Part shown: positions 56,517 to 64,000 of the stretch, in pieces
Position numbering within the stretch: the first letter of the stretch is position 1
Layout: every line of letters begins with the position of its first letter
Assembly: GCA_003331105.1 (NCBI GenBank)
Contig: QEND01000001.1
Location: 1-64,000, forward strand
DNA length: 64,000 nt
Direction: 5' to 3'
From: Candidatus Tokpelaia sp. JSC161
GTDB taxonomy: Bacteria > Pseudomonadota > Alphaproteobacteria > Rhizobiales > Rhizobiaceae
Position numbers and translations under genes: made by a program
Notes under the pieces: model-generated
What the model saw: only the letters and a program-made list of their open reading frames with translations
Told to the model about the DNA's origin: nothing
Databases searched by the model: none

Positions 56517-57236
56517 CTAGAGTCTGTGTTCACAGCAATCTGCGGTAGCTCCTTCAAGACGAGGAGAAGAATTATAGACCCATTTCACTGCATTGGTGAT
56601 CACGCGTTGTACATTCACATCATGGTAAGTTGGGTAGTTTTCATCTCCAGGGCGAAAATAAAATATCTTTCCTCTGCCGCGCCGATAAGTTAACCCAGAA
56701 CGAAAAACCTCTCCACCTGCGAACCAGCTTATAAAAACTGTTTCAAGTGGTTCTGGCACACCAAATGGTTCTCCATACATTTCTTCGTGTTTTAGTTCAA
56801 AATAGTTGGGTAACCCTGCTGCAATAGGGTGCCCGCTTGCAATCCCCCATAATTTTTCCTTTTCACCGCAATTGCGCCATATTAGGTTGCACGGCGCTCC
56901 CATGAGGGATTTAAAGGGCTTAGAAAAATGGGCTGAATGTAAAAAAATAGCTCCCATGCCGCTCCAGACAGCATGAGTAATGCGCTTTACGATCGTGTCA
57001 GAGACTTGGTCATGTGCTATGTGTCCCCACCAGATTAAAACATCTGTTTCAGAAATTTTACTATTTGTTAGGCCATGGTCTGTATCTTGTAATGTAACCG
57101 GGGTTGCTATGATCCCTCCATCACGGTTGAGCGCTGTGGCAATGGTGCTATGCATGCTATTAGGATAATTTTTTCGAACAATCTGATTTGTGTGTTCATG
57201 GATATTTTCTCCCCATACTGTAACTCGAATGGCCAT
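56517..57236 (-). CDS. thuA: ThuA-like trehalose utilisation protein
   Basis: A 239-residue protein with the ThuA fold: RVTVWGENIHEH at the start, VLIWWGHIAHDQVSD, and the C-terminal RGRGKIFYFRPGDENYPTYH. The family resembles class I glutamine amidotransferase folds without the classical triad and processes keto-disaccharides with ThuB. Position between the transporter ATPase and thuB matches S. meliloti exactly. Confidence 0.92.
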   Translation of the reverse strand: MAIRVTVWGENIHEHTNQIVRKNYPNSMHSTIATALNRDGGIIATPVTLQDTDHGLTNSKISETDVLIWWGHIAHDQVSDTIVKRITHAVWSGMGAIFLHSAHFSKPFKSLMGAPCNLIWRNCGEKEKLWGIASGHPIAAGLPNYFELKHEEMYGEPFGVPEPLETVFISWFAGGEVFRSGLTYRRGRGKIFYFRPGDENYPTYHDVNVQRVITNAVKWVYNSSPRLEGATADCCEHRL

Positions 57237-57257
57237 AAACTTTTCCTTTGTTGGTGG

Positions 57258-58274
57258 TTATCTTGCTAGAACTGGTTTTCCATCTGAATCAAAGCGGTAT
57301 AGATGCTTCTCTTCTCGAGGATTCAGGGTTATTTTGCTTTGAAGTGGAATCGGACGTGTATTGTTCTGACGGACAATAAGGGGTTTATCTGCGCCAATTT
57401 CAACAAAAAGATAGGTATCTGCACCTAGATTTTCGCTATGGACTAGCTTTCCTGACCATACACCGCTTCCATGAGGAACAATATCAATATGTTCCGGTCT
57501 GATCCCTAAAGTGCTGCATCCGAGATGAGTAGAGAAGGAACCTGTCAGAAAATTCATTTCTGGATTTCCGATAAATTTTGCTACAAATTGAGATTGAGGT
57601 TTTTCATAAATCTCTTGAGGTGTTCCTACTTGTTCTATTTGTCCGTCACGTAAAACTACAATACGATCTGCTAATGTCATTGCTTCTATCTGATCATGAG
57701 TAACATAAATCATTGTGACATTTTGCATAGAGCGATGTAGTTTAGCGATTTCTAATCGCATAGTCCCACGTAGGGCTGCATCAAGATTTGATAATGGTTC
57801 ATCAAATAAAAATACACGGGGATTACGAACTATAGCGCGTCCAATAGCTACACGCTGTCGTTCCCCACCAGAAAGGTGTTTTGGAAGTCTATCCAAAAGA
57901 TGTTCAATTTGTAATAAATATGCTGTGTCCAATACACGTTTTTTTATTTTTTCTTTATTAGCTTTAGCTAATTTCATTCCAAAAGCCATATTCGCATAAA
58001 CATTCATATGGGGATAAAGGGCGTAGCTTTGAAATACCATGGCTATCCCGCGTTCTGCGGGTGGGAGATTGTTAACGAGTTCTCCATCAAAAAGGAGCTC
58101 ACCTGATGTCATTTCTCCTAATCCAGAGATTAAACGCAGTAGTGTGGATTTTCCAGAACCGGATGGGCCAATGAAAACTATAAATTCACCTTGATGAACT
58201 TCAAGGTTAATGTTTTTGATGACTTCAATTGCACCGTAAGATTTTTTGAGATTTTTTAATTGAATTTTTGCCAT
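57258..58274 (-). CDS. thuK: Sugar ABC transporter ATP-binding protein (ThuK/MalK type)
   Basis: The 338-residue ATPase has Walker [10 protein letters not shown] at residues 36-44, Q-loop [12 protein letters not shown], signature [17 protein letters not shown], Walker [17 protein letters not shown] and H-loop [17 protein letters not shown]-terminal TOBE-type domain is present ([13 protein letters not shown]). It energises uptake through ThuF and ThuG. Confidence 0.94.
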   Translation of the reverse strand: MAKIQLKNLKKSYGAIEVIKNINLEVHQGEFIVFIGPSGSGKSTLLRLISGLGEMTSGELLFDGELVNNLPPAERGIAMVFQSYALYPHMNVYANMAFGMKLAKANKEKIKKRVLDTAYLLQIEHLLDRLPKHLSGGERQRVAIGRAIVRNPRVFLFDEPLSNLDAALRGTMRLEIAKLHRSMQNVTMIYVTHDQIEAMTLADRIVVLRDGQIEQVGTPQEIYEKPQSQFVAKFIGNPEMNFLTGSFSTHLGCSTLGIRPEHIDIVPHGSGVWSGKLVHSENLGADTYLFVEIGADKPLIVRQNNTRPIPLQSKITLNPREEKHLYRFDSDGKPVLAR

Positions 58275-58290
58275 GGGCTCTTATCCATCC

Positions 58291-59121
58291 TTATCCTTTT
58301 ACACCACCAAGTACTAGGCCTTCTATGATTCTACGCTGAAAAAAAAGAACGAGTATAATGAGTGGGACTGTTACAACAACGGAAGCTGCCATAATTATAC
58401 CCCAAGGAATTTCGTGTTCAGATGCCCCAGAAATAAAAGCGATTGCCATTGGTACAGTTCTAAGGCTTTCTGATCTTATAAATGTTAAAGCAAATAAAAA
58501 CTCATTCCATGCACCAATAAAGGATAGTAATCCTGTTGTAATCACTGCAGGACGTAACAGAGGCCAGAAGATATGGGTAATAATGATCCACGGGGTAGCT
58601 CCATCGATAATAGCTGCTTCTTCAATTTCAACTGGGAGGGAACGCATGAAAATAGTAAGAACCCAAACAGTAAATGGTAAACTAAGTATTGTGTAAGAGA
58701 GGATGAGTGCCCAGCGAGTGTTAAAAAGAGCAAAAAAGCGGATTAACTCAAAAAGTCCAGCAAGAATTGCAACCTGTGGAAACATGGAGATAGCAAGAAT
58801 GCTAAGAAGAAGTAATGTGCGTCCATAGAAAGTGACTCTTCCCAAAGCATATGCTGCTGTGATTCCGAGAAAAAGCGAACATATAACTGTTATAGTTGCA
58901 ACTATTAGAGAGTTTACTAGAGATAAGAGGAAATTGTCTTGACTAAAAATTGTTTTGTAGTTGATGAAATCGAAATGCTTGGGCCAGTACTGTACTTGAA
59001 ATAATGCCCCACCATGTGTAAAGCTAGTGATAATAGCATAATAGAATGGGAAGACTGAAAATAGAATGAGCACTGCAACAAATATATAAAATGCAGTGTT
59101 TTTAAATGTTTGTTTCATCAT
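58291..59121 (-). CDS. thuG: Sugar ABC transporter permease (ThuG/MalG type)
   Basis: The 276-residue membrane protein has six hydrophobic spans and the coupling-loop motif EEAAIIDGATPWIIITHIFW. It resembles MalG in length and its C-terminal FFQRRIIEGLVLGGVKG. It pairs with ThuF, whose stop lies one base upstream of this gene's start, so the two should be co-translated. Confidence 0.93.
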   Translation of the reverse strand: MMKQTFKNTAFYIFVAVLILFSVFPFYYAIITSFTHGGALFQVQYWPKHFDFINYKTIFSQDNFLLSLVNSLIVATITVICSLFLGITAAYALGRVTFYGRTLLLLSILAISMFPQVAILAGLFELIRFFALFNTRWALILSYTILSLPFTVWVLTIFMRSLPVEIEEAAIIDGATPWIIITHIFWPLLRPAVITTGLLSFIGAWNEFLFALTFIRSESLRTVPMAIAFISGASEHEIPWGIIMAASVVVTVPLIILVLFFQRRIIEGLVLGGVKG

Positions 59122-59122
59122 A

Positions 59123-60058
59123 TCATTCCTCTAAAAGTTTTGTTTTACTGATTTGTAAAGCAATGCTGACAAAAAAGATAAGAAAGAGAAACAACAAGGT
59201 GGATTGTGCAGCCCCATAAGCAAATTGATCAAAATCAATCATATTTTCCCTGCTAACAGCCGACATAGTTTTTGTGGCAGAGGAGCCAGGTGTTAAAATG
59301 TACACGAGATCAAACATTCGTAAAGCATCTAGAACACGAAAAATAATTGCTACAAAAAGTGTTGGCCAAATGAGAGGTAATGTTATATGAAAAAAGACCT
59401 TTACTGGATGGACACCGTCAAGACATGCCGCTTCATAGATATCAGGCGGAATCATTTGTAAGCCTGATAGAATTAATAGTGTCATGAAAGGTGTTGTTTT
59501 CCATATATCAACAAAGAGTACGGAAATCATTGCTGTATCGAAGTTTGCTGTCCAAGCTATTTTTTCACGAATAAGCCCAACATTCAGTAAAAAATCGTTT
59601 ATGATCCCAAATTGATCATTGAGCATCCATCCCCACATTTTAGCTGAAACAATGCTTGGTATGACCCAAGGAATTAGAATAGCTGTACGCAATAAATTTC
59701 TTCCACGAAAATGTGTATTTAATGTTAGAGCAATAATTAACCCAAAAGTAGTTTCGAAGCAAAGAGAGAGAATGGTAAAATAGAGTGTGTTCCATACGGC
59801 ATTCCACCATGCTGGATCTACTAAAGTTCCTTTCCATACAACTTTTCCTGATGCTAAGGTTCGTAGAGAGAGATAATTATCGAACCCGATCCAATGTCCT
59901 TCGTACAGATGACTTGTTGTTGTATCTGTAAAAGAAAACCAAATAGTTCGCACTAAAGGCCAAACTGTCACGCAAAGTAGTGTAGTTAATGTAGGAGCAA
60001 GAAATAAGAAAGCTATCCGTCTTCTTCGTGCTTGTAAATTCAGCTCTGAAGTAAACAT
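59123..60058 (-). CDS. thuF: Sugar ABC transporter permease (ThuF/MalF type)
   Basis: A 311-residue permease with six membrane spans, starting after a cytoplasmic arginine-rich segment (NLQARRRRIAFLFLAPTLTT). The coupling motif is EAACLDGVHPVKVFFHITLP. The RENMIDFDQFAYGAAQSTLL segment is common in trehalose/maltose MalF homologues. It lies between thuE and thuG. Confidence 0.93.
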   Translation of the reverse strand: MFTSELNLQARRRRIAFLFLAPTLTTLLCVTVWPLVRTIWFSFTDTTTSHLYEGHWIGFDNYLSLRTLASGKVVWKGTLVDPAWWNAVWNTLYFTILSLCFETTFGLIIALTLNTHFRGRNLLRTAILIPWVIPSIVSAKMWGWMLNDQFGIINDFLLNVGLIREKIAWTANFDTAMISVLFVDIWKTTPFMTLLILSGLQMIPPDIYEAACLDGVHPVKVFFHITLPLIWPTLFVAIIFRVLDALRMFDLVYILTPGSSATKTMSAVSRENMIDFDQFAYGAAQSTLLFLFLIFFVSIALQISKTKLLEE

Positions 60059-60086
60059 TTTGTTCCTTTTTTTAATAGTCAGAGGA

Positions 60087-61370
60087 TTACCATCCAGAGC
60101 CTTTAAGATCGATAAGATTCGTTTCTAAAATATCTAGATTTTCCATGATACTTTTGTGTCCTGAGAGGGCATCATGAACACTCGACCATATTTTAGATGA
60201 AACTTCATTATATTTATTCTTTGTTTGAACAGATGGACGGGCTACAGTAGAAAGGAAAACATTTTTCCAACGTGGGACCATCGGTATTTTTATAGCAATC
60301 TCCGAATTATCATAAAGGGAAGGGATAGTTGGAAGATTACCACCATTCATGACAATATTTTTTTGTCCTTCATATGAAGCAAGATATAAGGCGAGATCTA
60401 TTGCTTCCTTTTGTTTTGTAGAAAATTTTGATACTGCAACGTTCCATCCTCCTAAGGTTGCTGCTGCAGGCATGCCTGGACCCCCTGATGGCATAGGAGC
60501 AACATCGAATTTTCCTTTTACAGCGCTCCCTTCTTCTTCACTGAGAGGATATACATATGACCAATTCCGCATAAAAACAGCGTTTCCTAGTTCCCAAATT
60601 CCGCGTGTTTCTTCTTCCATATAGGCAAGCACACCTTGAGGAGAAATTGTGCCAATCCATGAAGATACCATTTGGAGAGCTTCGTTAGATTGTTTGTTAT
60701 TAACTGTGATCCTTCCATTTTTATCAAGGATTCTTCCACCGTTAAAAGAATATATCCATTCTAGGGTATTGCAAGTTAATCCCTCATAAGAGTTTCCTTG
60801 CCATATATAGCCCCACATATTAGGATTCCCAGCTGCACGCTCTCCATTTTGAATGATCTTTGCCGTTTCAGTCATCTCTTGCCAGGTTTTTGGGACAGCA
60901 CGCTTATATTTCTTAAGTAAGTCTTTGCGATAATATAAGGCGGGTGCATCACCGAATACGGGTAATGCTACGAGTTTACCATTGACGATCTGACTTTCAA
61001 TCACTTGAGGGAAATGTTCTTTTATCAAGTGTTGAGCAGGCTTTTTTAAATCAACGAAATAGTTTGCGAGTTGTCCAGCCCAGACAACATCAGTTTGGTA
61101 TAGATCAATTTCTGATGCACCTGTAGAAAGCCAGAGCCGGTACTGAGCAAATTGATCACTGGAAGAGGCTGGCATAGGAACGAGTGTTACTTTATTGCCG
61201 GTTTTCTTTTCCCAAGGTTCGAATGTTTTATGGAAATCGTGGAGGCCTCGCCCAACAGCACTTGTTGCATAAAATAATTCTACGGCAGATGCGGTGAATA
61301 TTCCAAACAAGGAAAACATCACTGCAAGAAAAATAGCCGTTATCATCTGAATAGAAATAGAATAAGACAT
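60087..61370 (-). CDS. thuE: Periplasmic sugar-binding protein (ThuE, trehalose/maltose type)
   Basis: A 427-residue family 1 solute-binding protein with a signal peptide (hydrophobic residues 8-28, cleavage likely near TASA-VELFY). WQEMTETAKIIQNGERAAG, MWGYIWQGNSYEGLTCNTLE and LGGWNVAVSKFSTKQKEAID match trehalose/maltose binders. It is first in the operon, as expected for the most abundant component. Substrate is inferred from the family and neighbours. Confidence 0.93.
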   Translation of the reverse strand: MSYSISIQMITAIFLAVMFSLFGIFTASAVELFYATSAVGRGLHDFHKTFEPWEKKTGNKVTLVPMPASSSDQFAQYRLWLSTGASEIDLYQTDVVWAGQLANYFVDLKKPAQHLIKEHFPQVIESQIVNGKLVALPVFGDAPALYYRKDLLKKYKRAVPKTWQEMTETAKIIQNGERAAGNPNMWGYIWQGNSYEGLTCNTLEWIYSFNGGRILDKNGRITVNNKQSNEALQMVSSWIGTISPQGVLAYMEEETRGIWELGNAVFMRNWSYVYPLSEEEGSAVKGKFDVAPMPSGGPGMPAAATLGGWNVAVSKFSTKQKEAIDLALYLASYEGQKNIVMNGGNLPTIPSLYDNSEIAIKIPMVPRWKNVFLSTVARPSVQTKNKYNEVSSKIWSSVHDALSGHKSIMENLDILETNLIDLKGSGW

Positions 61371-61435
61371 GATTTTCCCCTTAAAATCCTAGGTCTCAGG
61401 TCTCAAAAGCACATTGAGGAAGATTCATGCTTTAT

Positions 61436-61476
61436 GAACCTTTTTTAAGGTTCTATCAAAAATTTATTCCTGTCAA
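61436..61476 (-). promoter_or_regulatory. Candidate thuE control region: palindrome beside a consensus -35
   Basis: A perfect -35 hexamer TTGACA occurs on the minus strand (61476-61471), upstream of thuE. Seventeen bases further lies an 18-base palindrome, GAACCTT/AAGGTTC around four bases (61436-61453), where a -10 box would be; no good -10 is visible. An activator or repressor site overlapping a promoter would fit. No thuR-like regulator gene is adjacent. Confidence 0.4.
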
Positions 61477-61511
61477 CTATAGGTGATCCTTTTTCTTAAG
61501 CAGCTCGATTT

Positions 61512-63365
61512 TCATTTGATATTATTTTTGATGAGGTTATCAATGTTATCACGGTGATTTTGAAATTTTTTCAGTTCTTTTCCTATTAATGATTTCTTAT
61601 GAGGTAACTGGACGTGCATTGGATCGACTTTAGTCTCATTCACAGCAATTTCAAAATGACAGTGTGGTCCAGTTGAAAGTCCGCTAGAACCGACATACCC
61701 GATGATCTGTCCTTGATAGACTTTTTCTCCCGCTTTAATGCCTGCAGCAAAAGCAGTTTGGTGAGAATAGCTGCTACTATAGCCATTTTCGTGTTGAATT
61801 TCTGTACGGTACCCGTAGCCACCGCTCCATTCTGCTTTTGTAACGACCCCATCACCGGCAGCTAGGATTGGTGATCCACGGGAAGCTGCCCAGTCAACTC
61901 CGGTATGTATATGAACATATCCAAGAATTGGATGACGTCGTGCTCCAAATGGCGAGCTAAATACTCCATTTGGTACAGGTTTTCGCATTAAGAGCTTTTT
62001 TGGATTTCTTCCTTCTGAATCATAATAGTCTATTTTTCCGTTACTAGATTGAAAACGATAATAACGTTGGACTTTGTTTCTAAATTGAGCACTGATATAG
62101 AGAATTTCAGGTTGATTGTTTTCTTCTTCCTGATGAAGGGGATAAAAAATTTGAAGTGAATCAGAAGAAGAAATTCGGGATTGCATGTCAACATCATGGG
62201 CAAGAATACGAATAATGTTTGTTGCCATAGTCTGTGTTAGATGAGAGGCTAATACGGATTGGAAAATGGCATCATAAACTATTGGTAATTCATTTTCCCT
62301 TATATGGAGTAGTTTGTTGTTGCTTTGCATCACTTCTTTCAGAAGATGTGTCATTTCTGCTTGATCACATTGAATATATTGATTCTGATCATTTAACGCT
62401 ATACTCAAGATATGTCTTTTCTTTTCGTAAAGGTTAGCCCGGATTATATAATTGACTCCTTCTTGATTCGATTCTATCTCAAGATGTAAGATGCTATCAG
62501 GGTTAGTTTTTTTGTTGTGAGTAAGAAGTTTCAGTAAATCAGAAATTTTTTGTGCGTTTGTCCCATTGTAATGAAAACGATGAAGTGCATTAGAGATTGA
62601 CTCATGTTGCATTAAAGGGATTATTTCTTCAGAGTAATTTTCTATGTTTTTTGAATGTCCTGTTAGGATAGTGACGTTTTCCTGGACGATTTGAACATCT
62701 TTATTGAAGGAAAAATTTTTTCTCATCTGCTTTTTAATGAGTTGAATCTCTTTTTTTACTTCATTCTCCGAGAGAGAATCTTTCGTTTCAAAACGAGAAG
62801 GAGAACTGGATATCGGGAAATTGAATGTTCGTAAAGTCATTTCTGTTTCAATTTTTCTTCCGTAAATCTGTGAACTGCTTGCCATAGATTCTGGGATATC
62901 GCTAAAGAGATTGATGGTATTGAATTGAGGGTAATGGAAAGGAGGGGTATGCTTTTCTGCAAGCGCTATGTTCACTAGCTCAAAATCTTGAGTCCGAATA
63001 ATTTCTCGTCCTCCAATGTTTTGTTTTGTAGATAGTTCTATTTTACGTTTATCATCCAATGATCTTCCTGTTGTGATTGATTGAAACAGACGTCTTCCTT
63101 TTGCTTTTTCAGACTCTGAGCTGCTAAATATTTTGTTTTTGATGTCTTCTTCTTTTAGAAATTCTGGTCGTTTGGCTCGTTCTTTCTGGCCATTACTAAG
63201 TAATATCATTCCTATCAGGCTAGAGGAGATCAGACCTGTTAAAAAGATGACTAGAAGCCAACGGATTGAAATTTGACGAGGGTCAAGATAGTGTTGTTCC
63301 GGTATTTTGATTGGAATCGTAGGCTCTCTATCAGAATAACTTTCTAAGTTCTTATTTTTTCTCAT
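61512..63365 (-). CDS. Membrane-anchored M23-family peptidoglycan endopeptidase
   Basis: A 617-residue protein with one membrane helix (WLLVIFLTGLISSSLIGMIL, about residues 34-53), a long poorly conserved periplasmic region, and a C-terminal LytM domain. Zinc-site motifs HTGVDWAASRGSPILAAGD and GPHCHFE (His568, His570) are intact, so it should be active. Such enzymes cut peptide crosslinks in cell-wall growth or division. The region at residues 60-440 matches nothing I recognise. Confidence 0.9.
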   Translation of the reverse strand: MRKNKNLESYSDREPTIPIKIPEQHYLDPRQISIRWLLVIFLTGLISSSLIGMILLSNGQKERAKRPEFLKEEDIKNKIFSSSESEKAKGRRLFQSITTGRSLDDKRKIELSTKQNIGGREIIRTQDFELVNIALAEKHTPPFHYPQFNTINLFSDIPESMASSSQIYGRKIETEMTLRTFNFPISSSPSRFETKDSLSENEVKKEIQLIKKQMRKNFSFNKDVQIVQENVTILTGHSKNIENYSEEIIPLMQHESISNALHRFHYNGTNAQKISDLLKLLTHNKKTNPDSILHLEIESNQEGVNYIIRANLYEKKRHILSIALNDQNQYIQCDQAEMTHLLKEVMQSNNKLLHIRENELPIVYDAIFQSVLASHLTQTMATNIIRILAHDVDMQSRISSSDSLQIFYPLHQEEENNQPEILYISAQFRNKVQRYYRFQSSNGKIDYYDSEGRNPKKLLMRKPVPNGVFSSPFGARRHPILGYVHIHTGVDWAASRGSPILAAGDGVVTKAEWSGGYGYRTEIQHENGYSSSYSHQTAFAAGIKAGEKVYQGQIIGYVGSSGLSTGPHCHFEIAVNETKVDPMHVQLPHKKSLIGKELKKFQNHRDNIDNLIKNNIK

Positions 63366-63471
63366 CTATTTGGCCTACTTTTAGTGCAAGGTGCGCATCA
63401 TGAAATGATCAAATTGATTTTTTGTTGAAGAGGCCATTTAATTTCAAATAGATTGTTGTAAAAATCTAGAA

Positions 63472-63504
63472 AAAAACTCTAAACTCTATCTGTTATGAGT
63501 TTTT
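63472..63504. repeat. Inverted repeat in the M23-ispA divergent gap
   Basis: AAAAACTC (63472-63479) pairs with GAGTTTTT (63497-63504) with 17 bases between. It lies in the 223-base gap between two divergent genes. It could be a hairpin in the ispA leader or an operator, with no further support. Confidence 0.35.
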
Positions 63505-63588
63505 CCTGATTTTAGTTCAGATAAGGAAGGGAAAACTATTGAAAAATTTTTATTTGGAAGATGATTCATTCCATTCTTATGAAGACTT

Positions 63589-64000
63589 ATGAAGCTTAGT
63601 AAGCATTCGTTTCCTCATTTTGATGCTGTCCTGCGTAAAAACGCTAAGGCTGTTGAAAGGGTTCTTGATGATTTTCTGTCGTTGATGCCATGTGAGAGAG
63701 AAATCATTCGTCCTGAACGTTTGCTGAGGGCTATGCGTCTTGGAGTTTTTAATGGTGGGAAGCGGTTGCGTCCTTTTCTGCTTCTTGAAACTGCTGCGCT
63801 TTTTGATGGTGATGCTGACTCTGCTTTGTATGTTGCTGCTGCGCTTGAATGTGTTCATTGTTATTCTTTGATTCATGATGATTTGCCAGCTATGGATAAT
63901 GATGGCTTACGTCGTGGAAAGCCAACACTTCATAAAATTTTTGATGAAGGAACAGCTATATTAGCAGGGGATGCTTTATTAACAATTGCTTTTGATATCA
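63589..64000 (+). CDS. ispA: Farnesyl-diphosphate/geranyl-diphosphate synthase, 5' part (cut by window end)
   Basis: The frame opens at ATG 63589 ([20 protein letters not shown]) and continues past the window end, 137 codons so far. [20 protein letters not shown] and the first aspartate-rich motif in [20 protein letters not shown] identify a short-chain trans-prenyltransferase. It extends DMAPP with IPP for undecaprenyl and quinone precursors. An overlapping ATG at 63579 hits a stop after six codons. Confidence 0.93.
   Translation, partial: MKLSKHSFPHFDAVLRKNAKAVERVLDDFLSLMPCEREIIRPERLLRAMRLGVFNGGKRLRPFLLLETAALFDGDADSALYVAAALECVHCYSLIHDDLPAMDNDGLRRGKPTLHKIFDEGTAILAGDALLTIAFDI

Overview
The window looks like a chromosomal segment of a genome-reduced, AT-rich Rhizobiales alphaproteobacterium. 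A 'Candidatus Liberibacter'-like organism is the best fit; I cannot name the species. Reasons: the gene neighbourhoods are rhizobial (S10-spc-alpha ribosomal block; atpHAGDC after priA; tatABC-serS; fabD-fabG-acpP-fabF-mltG; trpFBA-accD-folC; thuEFGKAB). The heme pathway starts with a C4-type 5-aminolevulinate synthase. DksA and AccD have the cysteine-poor rhizobial form. Spacing is tight, base use is AT-rich, and one stretch of about 1.4 kb looks like decayed genes.

Layout. 1-654 is the end of tuf, followed by a hairpin terminator. 726-14687 holds the S10, spc and alpha operons, rpsJ to rplQ, including secY and adk. 14797-18720 carries a thioredoxin-TPR protein (CnoX type), a transaldolase on the minus strand and priA. 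18884-23865 is the F1 ATP synthase operon. 24303-27755 is a class Ib ribonucleotide reductase (nrdH, nrdE, nrdF, no nrdI), followed by convergent sufE. 28304-29335 is an aspartate-semialdehyde dehydrogenase homologue whose key catalytic residues are replaced. 29410-31926 is the methionine ABC transporter metQNI. 32009-37515 has tatABC, serS and alaS. 37534-42046 has fatty-acid synthesis genes and mltG. 42047-43427 has no intact gene. 43428-48276 has hemA, guaB, an RsmB-type rRNA methyltransferase and dksA. 48434 is a tRNA-Thr. 48662-53692 has trpF, trpB, trpA, accD and folC. 53705 is a tRNA-Arg, followed by an unpaired sensor kinase. 55423-61370 is a complete trehalose/maltose-type uptake and catabolic operon. 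61512-63365 is a membrane-anchored M23 peptidase, and 63589 to the end is the start of a farnesyl-diphosphate synthase.

Most of the window is conserved housekeeping. The points most worth a second look are the catalytically degenerate Asd, the decayed interval after mltG, nrdHEF without nrdI, a 15-codon leader ORF coupled to rplN, and the retained thu operon with a palindrome in its upstream region. I found no CRISPR array, insertion sequence, prophage or defence system.
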